Positions 1-6,604 of a stretch of 10,774 nucleotides of DNA are shown here, in pieces. The number at the start of each line of letters is the position of its first letter. Position 1 is the stretch's first letter. This DNA comes from an uncultured Granulicatella sp. GTDB taxonomy: Bacteria; Bacillota; Bacilli; Lactobacillales; Aerococcaceae. Position numbers and translations under genes: made by a program. The stretch covers positions 1 to 10,774 of the forward strand of contig CALATC010000205.1 of NCBI GenBank assembly GCA_937891475.1, written 5' to 3'. Below the pieces are notes generated by a model. The model was given only the letters and a program-made list of their open reading frames with translations, did no database searches and was not told where the DNA came from.

Positions 1-114
1 ATCAATAATCCCTTTAATAGAATAAGCAAAAGCAATATTAATTAAAGGAACAAGTATATTAAAAATCATGAAAGCATAGAAAGCCTTCTGATGGTTCTTT
101 ATTAATTGTTTCAT
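1..114 (-). CDS. Start of an ABC transporter membrane/exporter subunit (partial)
   Basis: An open frame begins with ATG at 112-114 and runs off the left edge after 38 codons. The visible peptide starts MKQLIKNHQK and continues into a hydrophobic helix (about residues 12-33) ending in KGIID. A short charged head, one helix and a K-x-IID ending resemble the first membrane helix of type I ABC exporters (fused membrane and ATPase domains); this is inference from a short fragment. A GAGG-containing ribosome binding site at about 122-128 overlaps the stop codon of the ATPase gene upstream, and only 12 bp separate the two genes, so they are almost certainly co-transcribed. Family assignment is moderate; that this is a real gene start is more secure. 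Confidence 0.6.
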   Translation of the reverse strand, partial: MKQLIKNHQKAFYAFMIFNILVPLINIAFAYSIKGIID

Positions 115-126
115 TCTTAATCTGCC

Positions 127-855
127 TCATAATTCTTGATTTTTACTTAAAAAATGTGACATAAAATATTCTTCTAAGTCAATATTTTCTTGTATCAGAT
201 CTTTCATATAAACCTGTTCAATCATTGTTCCATTTTTGATAACACCAATCTTATCTGCAATCTGAGAAATTTCCGATAAAATATGACTTGATATTAATAT
301 TGTAATTCCATATTCTTTTGAAAGTGACAGTAAAAGATTTCGAATCTCTTGAATTCCTACTGGATCCAAACCATTAATTGGTTCATCTAAAATTAATAAT
401 CTGTGTTTCGTTAAAAAAGCACGAGCTAAACCTAGCCTTTGTCTCATTCCCAACGAAAATTCTTTTACTTTTTTTGTCGTATTTTTTAATCCGACCATTT
501 TTAAGGCACTTATTATGTCTAATTCGGTAATATTCTTTCCCATGTATTGAGCGTGAATTTCTAAAATTTCTTTTGCAGTACGGTCTTGATAAAATATTGG
601 TGTTTCAATAATACTACCAACCTGACTTAAAATTTCCTCTCTACATTCTTGTAAATTTTTCCCGAAAATTTCAATACTACCTGACGTAATCGTTAATAAA
701 GATAACATGCATTTCATTAACGTTGTCTTTCCAGCACCATTAGGTCCTAAAAAACCATAGATTTCTCCTTCAGCAATTTGAAGGTTAATATCACTCAAAA
801 TTTCTTCCTTATCTATTGTTTTAAAAAGTTCTTTTATTTCAACAATATTTTCCAT
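127..855 (-). CDS. ABC transporter ATP-binding protein, BcrA/lantibiotic-immunity (LanF) type
   Basis: This 242-residue protein is a complete single nucleotide-binding domain. It has Walker A GPNGAGKT at 37-44, signature SLGMRQR at 134-140, Walker B LLILDEP at 153-159, D-loop NGLD at 161-164 and the H-loop His at 191 (SSH). At the Q-loop the sequence reads SIIETPIFY (81-89), with Glu84 where most ABC ATPases have Gln. An E-loop of this kind is known from lantibiotic-immunity ATPases of the LanF group, and length and layout fit the BcrA/LanF class that pairs with a separate ABC-2 permease. The upstream permease gene is the likely partner, 132 bp away, and a second ABC membrane gene follows after 12 bp. 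It probably drives export of a drug, peptide or lipid-targeting antibiotic; the substrate cannot be read from sequence. The start has an AGAGAGGG ribosome binding site. Confidence 0.9.
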   Translation of the reverse strand: MENIVEIKELFKTIDKEEILSDINLQIAEGEIYGFLGPNGAGKTTLMKCMLSLLTITSGSIEIFGKNLQECREEILSQVGSIIETPIFYQDRTAKEILEIHAQYMGKNITELDIISALKMVGLKNTTKKVKEFSLGMRQRLGLARAFLTKHRLLILDEPINGLDPVGIQEIRNLLLSLSKEYGITILISSHILSEISQIADKIGVIKNGTMIEQVYMKDLIQENIDLEEYFMSHFLSKNQEL

Positions 856-987
856 TTCTATCCCTCTCTTTCAATATACGGTTTCAAAGTGAGTCATTTT
901 CCCTCAGTTATATAAATTACAAAGGTTCCCTTTTTATTCATTCTTTTATTTGAGAAAAATCCTCTCACTTGAATAAACTCAGCTATA

Positions 988-1728
988 CTACTCGATATTA
1001 ATATCTTTTTTTGAAATCATATAAATTGAAAATGAAATAATCATTAAACTTATAAAACTAGCAAATACTAAAAAAAATACGTTATCAACAAAATTATTCA
1101 TTAAACTTCCAGGAGTTACATTAGAAAGTAGTGCTGCTAAACCAAGACCTGAAAGCATTGTTATAGGAGTTGAATACTTAATCATTCCTAAAACAAAAGG
1201 GATTAAACCGATTAATACTGTTCCAAACGTAATTCCGACTAAATTAATCAAATGATTCGTTAATGGAATATAATTTTCCCCTGTTAAAAATGCCATTAAT
1301 TTAATAAATAATTGAATAACAATATGTGCAGTAAAATGAGTAATAAATGATAGTAGGACTACTGATAACATTTTCCCCCATAGTAATTTCATTTTCGAAA
1401 TAGGATAAACAAACAACTGAAGAATTGTTCTTCGTTTAAATTCATCAATAATAATACTAGACAATAAATAAGATTCAAAAATTAAAAACGCTGCTTTTGT
1501 AAATAAAGATGAAAACAATGACGCTGCAACTGCCCAACCTTCCCATTTACTTGTACCTCTAAAATCATTAAAACTCTGTCCAACGAATTCTACCAATTTA
1601 TTATCCGTACCTAACCCCATAATTATAATTCCTGTAATACCTGATACTATAAATATGGTAATCAACCAAGCTAAAAATAATTTAACTTTTGAAACTTTAT
1701 TTAATTCAATTTTTATAAGCGACAACAT
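988..1728 (-). CDS. ABC-2 type permease, likely partner of the adjacent ATPase
   Basis: This 246-residue integral membrane protein has about six hydrophobic segments (roughly 17-38, 74-95, 118-140, 160-182, 187-203, 215-238). Between the second and third lies a cytoplasmic stretch, DEFKRRTILQLFVYPISK at 95-112, continuing to KLLWGKM. It matches the conserved acidic/basic loop (E-x-x-x-x-T, then P-x-S-r, then gK) of bacitracin/lantibiotic-type ABC-2 permeases. The size fits a BcrB/LanE half-transporter. The start has a strong GGAGGA ribosome binding site at good spacing, and the stop is TAG. It lies between tetR and the ATPase gene and is preceded by three tandem operator-like palindromes, so the local TetR protein probably represses it. 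A possible -10 (TAAAAT, minus strand, 1777-1782) abuts the nearest palindrome, but I found no convincing -35. Substrate unknown. Confidence 0.82.
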   Translation of the reverse strand: MLSLIKIELNKVSKVKLFLAWLITIFIVSGITGIIIMGLGTDNKLVEFVGQSFNDFRGTSKWEGWAVAASLFSSLFTKAAFLIFESYLLSSIIIDEFKRRTILQLFVYPISKMKLLWGKMLSVVLLSFITHFTAHIVIQLFIKLMAFLTGENYIPLTNHLINLVGITFGTVLIGLIPFVLGMIKYSTPITMLSGLGLAALLSNVTPGSLMNNFVDNVFFLVFASFISLMIISFSIYMISKKDINIE

Positions 1729-1781
1729 AAATTTTTTCCTCCAAAAATTAAACTTTGTTTACATTATTCTAAAACTATTTT

Positions 1782-1798
1782 ACATACTTTCGGTATGT
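1782..1798. promoter_or_regulatory. TetR operator-like palindrome O1
   Basis: ACATAC-TTTCG-GTATGT has perfect 6-bp half-sites and a 5-bp spacer. It lies 54 bp upstream of the permease start and abuts a possible minus-strand -10, TAAAAT (1777-1782). It shares half-sites and spacer length with the sites at 1816-1832 and 2546-2562, which ties it to the adjacent TetR regulator. Confidence 0.75.
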
Positions 1799-1815
1799 TA
1801 AGTAGTAAAAAATAA

Positions 1816-1832
1816 ACATACTAAAGGTATGT
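1816..1832. promoter_or_regulatory. TetR operator-like palindrome O2
   Basis: ACATAC-TAAAG-GTATGT has the same perfect half-sites and 5-bp spacer as O1. Its centre is exactly 34 bp from that of O1. It lies in the tetR-permease intergenic region. Confidence 0.75.
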
Positions 1833-1849
1833 GTAGTAGTTTTTTAATA

Positions 1850-1866
1850 CCACACATAGAGTATGG
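1850..1866. promoter_or_regulatory. Degenerate TetR operator-like palindrome O3
   Basis: CCACAC-ATAGA-GTATGG keeps the 5-bp spacer and most half-site bases. Its centre is again 34 bp from that of O2. It sits inside a larger inverted repeat, AATACCA...TGGTATT (1846-1870), 27 bp downstream of the tetR stop codon. The regular spacing is the main reason to call it a third operator rather than a simple hairpin. Confidence 0.5.
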
Positions 1867-1893
1867 TATTTTAAAAAAATTTATACATAAAAC

Positions 1894-2529
1894 TTATTTA
1901 CTGCTTTTTAAGTGATCAAATAATTTGAAAATTATTTCCATCATTTCATCAGTAATCAACTGTACTCCCAGGCCTTCAAAAGTTAGTTTAATGAAATTCA
2001 TTTTACGCTTTAATTCCTCTACTGTATAAATAGAAATTTGGAACCCAATCCAAATATTCAAAGTTAAAACAATCAAATCAGCTAGCTCTTCAGGATATTC
2101 TGTTTTAATTGATTTATCTTTAACACCTTCAAAAACCTTTTCTCTAATACCTGGTAAAAAATCAGAAAATAGATTTAAATACTGTTCTCCTAACAAACGT
2201 GGACTTCTTAACATAATTGAAGCTGAGTATACGAGTCTTTGTTGTTCAAAATTAGAAAAAGAATCCATTAAAGAATTTTGTATTTTTTCTAATCCTGTTT
2301 CTCCTCTCCAATTATAATTTAAAATTTGTTGATTATTTTCACTAATAATTGATTGCAATATTTCATTTTTTGACTCAAAATGATGATAAATAACACCTTT
2401 TGTTAATCCACCTAATCCATCGATGATATCTTGTATTGATGTATTATCAAATCCTTTTTCTAGAAATAATTCTTTAGAAACTTCTAATATTTTTCTTCTT
2501 GTTTCTTCCGGCTTTCTATTTCTCGCCAT
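1894..2529 (-). CDS. TetR/AcrR family transcriptional repressor
   Basis: This 211-residue protein has an N-terminal TetR DNA-binding domain: RRKILEVSKELFLEKGFDNT at 11-30 and then a helix-turn-helix through about residue 50, with LTKGVIYHHFESK at 42-54, the typical recognition helix. The C-terminal part (about 60-211) is the variable all-helical ligand and dimer domain, so the inducer cannot be predicted. The ATG is preceded by AAAGGAGGTG at ideal spacing. The gene has its own consensus promoter, with an operator-like palindrome between the -10 and the ribosome binding site, which predicts autorepression. Related palindromes lie ahead of the downstream permease gene, so it probably controls the ABC genes too, as local TetR regulators of efflux systems commonly do. 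Confidence 0.93.
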   Translation of the reverse strand: MARNRKPEETRRKILEVSKELFLEKGFDNTSIQDIIDGLGGLTKGVIYHHFESKNEILQSIISENNQQILNYNWRGETGLEKIQNSLMDSFSNFEQQRLVYSASIMLRSPRLLGEQYLNLFSDFLPGIREKVFEGVKDKSIKTEYPEELADLIVLTLNIWIGFQISIYTVEELKRKMNFIKLTFEGLGVQLITDEMMEIIFKLFDHLKSSK

Positions 2530-2545
2530 TATAACACCTCCTTTT

Positions 2546-2562
2546 TCATACCGGTAGTATGT
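2546..2562. promoter_or_regulatory. TetR operator-like palindrome at the tetR promoter (autoregulation)
   Basis: TCATAC-CGGTA-GTATGT has one half-site base changed from O1/O2 and the same 5-bp spacer. It starts 7 bp downstream of the -10 of the tetR promoter, covering the expected transcription start, and ends just before the Shine-Dalgarno sequence. Binding there should block tetR transcription. Confidence 0.75.
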
Positions 2563-2569
2563 ATCTTGG

Positions 2570-2598
2570 ATTATAATGAACCAACTTTACGTTGTCAA
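2570..2598 (-). promoter_or_regulatory. Consensus sigma-70/SigA promoter of tetR
   Basis: On the minus strand: TTGACA (2593-2598), 17-bp spacer, TATAAT (2570-2575). Both hexamers match the consensus perfectly with the optimal spacing. Such a strong promoter on a regulator gene fits one normally held down by the operator just downstream. Confidence 0.9.
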
Positions 2599-2611
2599 GC
2601 ACACTGTTATT

Positions 2612-2628
2612 TTCTTTAAATTAAAGAA
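2612..2628. other. Palindrome upstream of the tetR promoter
   Basis: TTCTTTAA-A-TTAAAGAA is a perfect inverted repeat of 8-bp arms about one base, starting 13 bp upstream of the tetR -35. It could be another protein-binding site or a chance AT-rich palindrome; its sequence does not resemble the TetR operators. The rest of 2629-2697 shows no gene or clear signal. Confidence 0.3.
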
Positions 2629-2697
2629 TCAATTTTTAATGTCAGTTTAAATAACTCTTCCAAAATATTTTTTTATCTAACTTTTAGAACTAAGTAC

Positions 2698-2743
2698 AAA
2701 AATGACCAAAAAAGTTAGACCTAAAACCTAACTTTTTTGGTCA
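2698..2743 (-). terminator. Rho-independent terminator of the niaX-niaR operon
   Basis: A perfect 16-bp inverted repeat (arms 2703-2718 and 2728-2743, 9-nt loop) is followed on the minus strand by a T-run (A run 2698-2702 on plus). It lies at the far end of the two cloverleaf repeats that follow niaR. The stem contains TTTTTTGG/CCAAAAAA, so it could also work weakly in the other direction. Confidence 0.85.
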
Positions 2744-2750
2744 CTATAAT

Positions 2751-2780
2751 TCTAAACGCACTCCCATAAATACACGTCCA
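2751..2780. repeat. Conserved linker of the cloverleaf repeat family, copy A
   Basis: A 30-nt segment with core ACGnnCTCnCATAAA lies between the terminator and cloverleaf A. It matches the linker at 2929-2958 at nearly every position, and those near 4342-4369 and 7331-7361 more loosely. Confidence 0.75.
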
Positions 2781-2787
2781 AAAAGTA

Positions 2788-2924
2788 AGACTTTCTATAG
2801 TAGTACCAGTGATAAAAACTACCACTGCAGATTTTATCACTAGAAAAGTTGAAACCCTAGGCTCAATTCTTAGCCATGAAACCGAAGGTTTGCTAGCGTC
2901 GCATACTACTATAACAGAAAGTCT
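2788..2924. repeat. Cloverleaf intergenic repeat, copy A
   Basis: The closing stem is AGACTTTC (2788-2795) with GAAAGTCT (2917-2924), then TATAGTAGTA (2796-2805) with TACTACTATA (2904-2913); the right strand has a 3-nt bulge, ACA. Inside are three hairpins: AGTGATAAAA/TTTTATCACT (2808-2817/2832-2841); a degraded second stem around TTGA/TCAA (2849-2852/2863-2866); and AAACC/GGTTT (2879-2883/2887-2891). It is in tandem with copy B at a 178-bp period. No credible gene: the open frames across it on both strands are a by-product of the repeat. Confidence 0.85.
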
Positions 2925-2928
2925 ATAT

Positions 2929-2958
2929 TCTAAACGAACTCCCATAAATACACGTCCC
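2929..2958. repeat. Conserved linker of the cloverleaf repeat family, copy B
   Basis: A near-identical copy of the 2751-2780 linker, exactly 178 bp away, placed between cloverleafs A and B. It shows that linker and cloverleaf duplicate together as one unit. Confidence 0.8.
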
Positions 2959-2963
2959 CAAGT

Positions 2964-3107
2964 TAGACTTTCCATAGTAGTACCAGTGATAAAAGCTGCA
3001 CCGCAGATTTTATCACAAGAAAAATTGAGACCTAGGCTCAATTTTTAGCAATGAGACTCGCTTTTGCGAGGCTGCTTGCGTCTTCTACTACTATGACAGA
3101 AAGTCTA
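2964..3107. repeat. Cloverleaf intergenic repeat, copy B
   Basis: The closing stem is TAGACTTTC (2964-2972) with GAAAGTCTA (3099-3107), then CATAGTAGTA (2973-2982) with TACTACTATG (3086-3095), again with bulge ACA on the right strand. The inner hairpins are GTGATAAAA/TTTTATCAC with an inner CTGC-ACC-GCAG (2986-3016), AAAAATTGAG/CTCAATTTTT (3020-3029/3037-3046) and CTCGC-TTTT-GCGAG (3057-3070). Against copy A, a T-A pair in the closing stem has become C-G, and hairpin 3 differs completely yet still pairs. It ends 8 bp from the niaR stop codon. Confidence 0.88.
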
Positions 3108-3115
3108 TACAAAAT

Positions 3116-3637
3116 TTATAAAGAGTCGTCGATTAAAAATCCCAACTTTCTCAAAGCCTTCTCAATTTCATCTAAATCTTGCTTCGTATCAGCTTCCACT
3201 AAATGATAATGAACCCCATCCGTTAACTCAGACAAAGGACGAAACTCCGTTTCCTCTACTTGCTTCATAAAATGAACAATATCTCTTCGACAAGTCATTT
3301 TCAACAACGTTTGAATTTCCCCATATACCGGATGATCCACTAAAACCGTTTTGACCTTACCACCATTATCCACAATAGCAAGTAATTCATCTTCAATATC
3401 ATCAATCGTATGTTTCACCTTAAACAAACGATGCATTTGTTGTGGTTGCTTAGAAGCAGAATGAATATAGCCTCGATTCGTCGAGATAATATCTTCCCCA
3501 TCTGCACGTAAAATGGCAATATCCTGAACAATAATTTGTCTTGTCACATGAAAATGGTCCGCTAATTGCTGTCCGTTAATCGCTGATGAAGATTCTTTTA
3601 ATAAACTCAATAATTGCTTTCTACGTGTAATGGTCAC
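3116..3637 (-). CDS. niaR: NiaR, niacin-responsive transcriptional repressor (HTH_11 + 3H domain)
   Basis: This 173-residue protein is the full length of the YrxA/NiaR family. Residues 1-55 form a winged helix (HTH_11), with QQLADHFHVTRQIIVQDIAI at about 23-42. Residues about 70-170 form the 3H ligand-binding domain, with conserved H76, E84, the VDHPVYGE block (100-107, H102), H122 and HYH at 143-145; H76, E84, H143 and H145 match the spacing of the family's metal ligands. In this family nicotinic acid is the co-repressor for niacin uptake or NAD synthesis genes. The start is GTG at 3635-3637, supported by a GAGAGGG ribosome binding site and family length; only 2 bp separate it from the niaX stop, so the two are co-transcribed. 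It probably represses its own operon through the palindrome ahead of niaX. Confidence 0.93.
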   Translation of the reverse strand: MTITRRKQLLSLLKESSSAINGQQLADHFHVTRQIIVQDIAILRADGEDIISTNRGYIHSASKQPQQMHRLFKVKHTIDDIEDELLAIVDNGGKVKTVLVDHPVYGEIQTLLKMTCRRDIVHFMKQVEETEFRPLSELTDGVHYHLVEADTKQDLDEIEKALRKLGFLIDDSL

Positions 3638-3639
3638 TA

Positions 3640-4170
3640 TTAACCCTCTCTCTTATGGATTTTCTTTAATGAACGATAAATACCAATCGCTACTACATAG
3701 TCTACCATACTATGAATAATCGTACCAACTCCAACTAAGACAATTAAGACATATAATAATTTTTGAAGATCTTGACCTGTCACACTATAAAATACAAAAC
3801 ATACAAATACTTCACCAATGGCATGAATAATTGCTAAAACAATATTAAAAATCCATGAAGATTTTTGACTTTCTAATATATTCGGGAACTTTCTCAAATA
3901 AAGAGCCCCTAATGTCCCAAATAAAATATGAGAAAATGCTCGCAACACGATAATAAATGGGAATCCTGCTAGGAAGAAACCAATGGTAGATCCTAATACA
4001 ACAAATACTGTCATCCATGGAGAAAGAAACATTGCAATAAAAATAGCTACGTGACTTCCTAAAGTATATGATGCCGGTGGAATGACAATTTTGAATGGCA
4101 TTATAATTGGAACAACAATCGCAATTGCTGTTAGTAAAGCTGTTAACGTTAAAAATCTATTCTTTTTCAT
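3640..4170 (-). CDS. niaX: NiaX, niacin-specific S component of an ECF transporter
   Basis: This 176-residue, very hydrophobic protein has about six membrane segments (roughly 7-27, 38-52, 53-70, 73-93, 105-128, 138-165) and a basic C-terminus (SLKKIHKREG). Size and layout match S components of energy-coupling factor importers; the first helix carries an A-x-x-x-A pattern (ALLTA, 11-15), the type used for docking to EcfT. Pairing with a NiaR regulator in a two-gene operon is the known arrangement of NiaX in Lactobacillales and gives niacin/nicotinamide as the substrate. The shared EcfA/EcfA'/EcfT module is not in this window, as expected for group II systems. The ATG has an AAGGGG ribosome binding site. 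Confidence 0.88.
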   Translation of the reverse strand: MKKNRFLTLTALLTAIAIVVPIIMPFKIVIPPASYTLGSHVAIFIAMFLSPWMTVFVVLGSTIGFFLAGFPFIIVLRAFSHILFGTLGALYLRKFPNILESQKSSWIFNIVLAIIHAIGEVFVCFVFYSVTGQDLQKLLYVLIVLVGVGTIIHSMVDYVVAIGIYRSLKKIHKREG

Positions 4171-4188
4171 TGAATATATCCCCTTTTT

Positions 4189-4206
4189 CTACTGTATATA
4201 CAGTAG
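4189..4206. promoter_or_regulatory. Candidate NiaR operator
   Basis: CTACTGTATATACAGTAG is a perfect 18-bp palindrome. It overlaps the -10 of the niaX promoter by 2 bp and covers the expected transcription start. Given that the operon encodes NiaR, autorepression by NiaR is the simplest reading; the match to the published NiaR motif was not checked. Confidence 0.75.
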
Positions 4207-4233
4207 TGTATACCACAACTTTACAGATTTCAA
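4205..4233 (-). promoter_or_regulatory. Promoter of the niaX-niaR operon
   Basis: On the minus strand: TTGAAA (4228-4233), 17-bp spacer, TACACT (4205-4210). The -35 matches five of six consensus bases; the -10 is weaker. The palindrome at 4189-4206 begins within the -10. Confidence 0.65.
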
Positions 4234-4269
4234 TGTTTTTTTATGAAAATAAGAGAATTTTTCATAAAA

Positions 4270-4336
4270 AATGAAAAAGACTTCCCGAAGTAGCCCACGC
4301 CCAGTTACGTTCACTTTGCTACTTCAGAGAAGTCTT
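4270..4336 (-). terminator. groES-groEL terminator, a collapsed cloverleaf unit
   Basis: A hairpin with arms AAGACTTC/GAAGTCTT (4277-4284/4329-4336) and GAAGTAGC/GCTACTTC (4287-4294/4318-4325) and a 23-nt loop, followed on the minus strand by a T-rich run. Its right arm, GCTACTTCAGAGAAGTCT, nearly repeats the right arm of cloverleaf C (4501-4518). It therefore looks like a cloverleaf whose three inner hairpins were lost, now serving as a terminator. Confidence 0.8.
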
Positions 4337-4341
4337 GCTTT

Positions 4342-4369
4342 TATACGTTCACTCATAAACACACATCCA
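4342..4369. repeat. Conserved linker of the cloverleaf repeat family, copy C
   Basis: A diverged copy of the linker with core ACGTTCACTCATAAAC, between the groEL terminator and cloverleaf C. The 9-mer ACGTTCACT recurs in the loop of the terminator hairpin (4307-4315). Confidence 0.6.
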
Positions 4370-4375
4370 TATAAA

Positions 4376-4519
4376 TAGACTTCTCGCGGTAGCTCGAGTG
4401 ATAAAAACTGCTACTGCAGATTTTATCACTGGAAAAATTGAGACCTTAGGCTCAATTTTTAGCAATGAGACTCGCTTTTACGAGGCTGCTTACGTCCTAG
4501 CTACTTTCAGAGAAGTCTA
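4376..4519. repeat. Cloverleaf intergenic repeat, copy C
   Basis: The closing stem is TAGACTTCTC (4376-4385) with GAGAAGTCTA (4510-4519), then GTAGCT (4389-4394) with AGCTAC (4499-4504) and unpaired bases between. The inner hairpins are AGTGATAAAA/TTTTATCACT (4397-4406/4421-4430) with inner CTGC/GCAG; AAAAATTGAG/CTCAATTTTT (4433-4442/4451-4460); and CTCG/CGAG (4471-4474/4481-4484). The closing-stem sequence differs from copies A and B but still pairs. It ends 17 bp from the groEL stop codon. Confidence 0.87.
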
Positions 4520-4536
4520 ATTTATACCTTTTACAA

Positions 4537-6159
<1,623 letters not shown>

Positions 6160-6175
6160 TCAGTTCCTCGCTTTC

Positions 6176-6445
6176 TTATTGTACAATTGCAATAATATCT
6201 TGTTCTTTTACAATAATGTATTCTTGACCATCTAACTTAACTTCAGTTCCTGTATATTTTTCAAAAACTACACGGTCTCCTACTTGAACTTGACGATCTT
6301 TTTCTTCGGTAAATTCACTAACAGCTAACACTGTCGCAAATTGTAATTTTTCTTGTGCTGCAGTTGGTAAAAATAACCCTCCTGCTGTTTTTTCTTCTTG
6401 TTCTACCATTTGAATGACAACACGATCTTTTAACGGTTTTAACAT
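6176..6445 (-). CDS. groES: GroES, 10-kDa co-chaperonin
   Basis: GroES is the heptameric lid of the GroEL chamber. From the ATG at 6443-6445 the protein is 89 residues, starting [11 protein letters not shown] as is usual for the family; the mobile loop that contacts GroEL is [10 protein letters not shown] (about 18-27), followed by beta-barrel sequence such as [15 protein letters not shown]. The frame stays open upstream to a GTG inside the CIRCE element, and another ATG lies 6 bp upstream, but that one directly abuts AAGGAGGT. The chosen ATG has a 7-nt spacing and the family's normal N-terminus. First gene of the groES-groEL operon. Confidence 0.95.
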   Translation of the reverse strand: MLKPLKDRVVIQMVEQEEKTAGGLFLPTAAQEKLQFATVLAVSEFTEEKDRQVQVGDRVVFEKYTGTEVKLDGQEYIIVKEQDIIAIVQ

Positions 6446-6465
6446 ATTCATACCTCCTTGATTTT

Positions 6466-6492
6466 TTAGCACTCATTCTTCTTAAGTGCTAA
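6466..6492. promoter_or_regulatory. CIRCE element (HrcA operator) of groES-groEL
   Basis: TTAGCACTC, 9 bp, AAGTGCTAA: the consensus TTAGCACTC-N9-GAGTGCTAA with one mismatch (A for G at 6484). It lies 21 bp upstream of the groES start. HrcA repression, relieved on heat stress, is the established role. Confidence 0.95.
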
Positions 6493-6502
6493 CTACAATA
6501 CT

Positions 6503-6531
6503 ATAGTACTCATTTGGTCAAAAAAAATCAA
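6503..6531 (-). promoter_or_regulatory. Probable promoter of groES-groEL
   Basis: On the minus strand: TTGATT (6526-6531), 17-bp spacer, TACTAT (6503-6508), placing the transcription start at or next to CIRCE. TTGACC nearby is an alternative -35, so the exact hexamers are uncertain. Confidence 0.55.
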
Positions 6532-6550
6532 GAAAAATTACTTGAAAAAT

Positions 6551-6560
6551 ATGGTATAAT
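6551..6560 (+). promoter_or_regulatory. Extended -10 promoter of the two-gene membrane operon
   Basis: TGGTATAAT is an extended -10 (TGnTATAAT) 44 bp upstream of the first start codon; the -35 region is weak. It is divergent from the groES promoter, about 50 bp away. Confidence 0.65.
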
Positions 6561-6604
6561 CTTGTAAGATTTTTTTAAAGAATAATGATGGGGAGGGCTT
6601 TTTA

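Noticed and set aside
856..987. A small peptide gene between the permease and ATPase genes
   Set aside because: Only frames of 15 codons or fewer occur on the minus strand, without ribosome binding sites; the gap looks like ordinary spacer.
1846..1870. Hairpin downstream of tetR as a rho-independent terminator
   Set aside because: On the transcribed strand it is followed by A residues, not T, and its core fits the 34-bp operator series, so I list it as a degenerate operator.
2677..2736. Alternative pairing of CTAACTTTT (2677-2685) with the terminator arm as an attenuator
   Set aside because: The same 9-mer recurs at 2728-2736, but no gene lies downstream in the direction where antitermination would matter.
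2721..3048. Overlapping open frames on both strands across repeats A and B (106 and 79 codons)
   Set aside because: They lie wholly within the tandem repeats, lack ribosome binding sites, and their inner repetition mirrors the DNA repeat. The plus-strand and minus-strand frames are complementary by-products.
2788..3107. Cloverleaf as a tRNA or tRNA-like gene
   Set aside because: The fold is about 140 nt, lacks the T-loop GTTCGA motif, an anticodon arm and an acceptor end, and is repeated with changing stem sequences.
2751..3107. CRISPR array
   Set aside because: There are only two tandem units with a 178-bp period; the units are structured throughout and there are no unique spacers or cas genes.
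6446..6472. A longer GroES starting at the GTG (6470-6472) or the ATG at 6449-6451
   Set aside because: The GTG lies inside CIRCE and has no ribosome binding site. The first ATG directly abuts AAGGAGGT. The ATG at 6443-6445 gives correct spacing and the family N-terminus.
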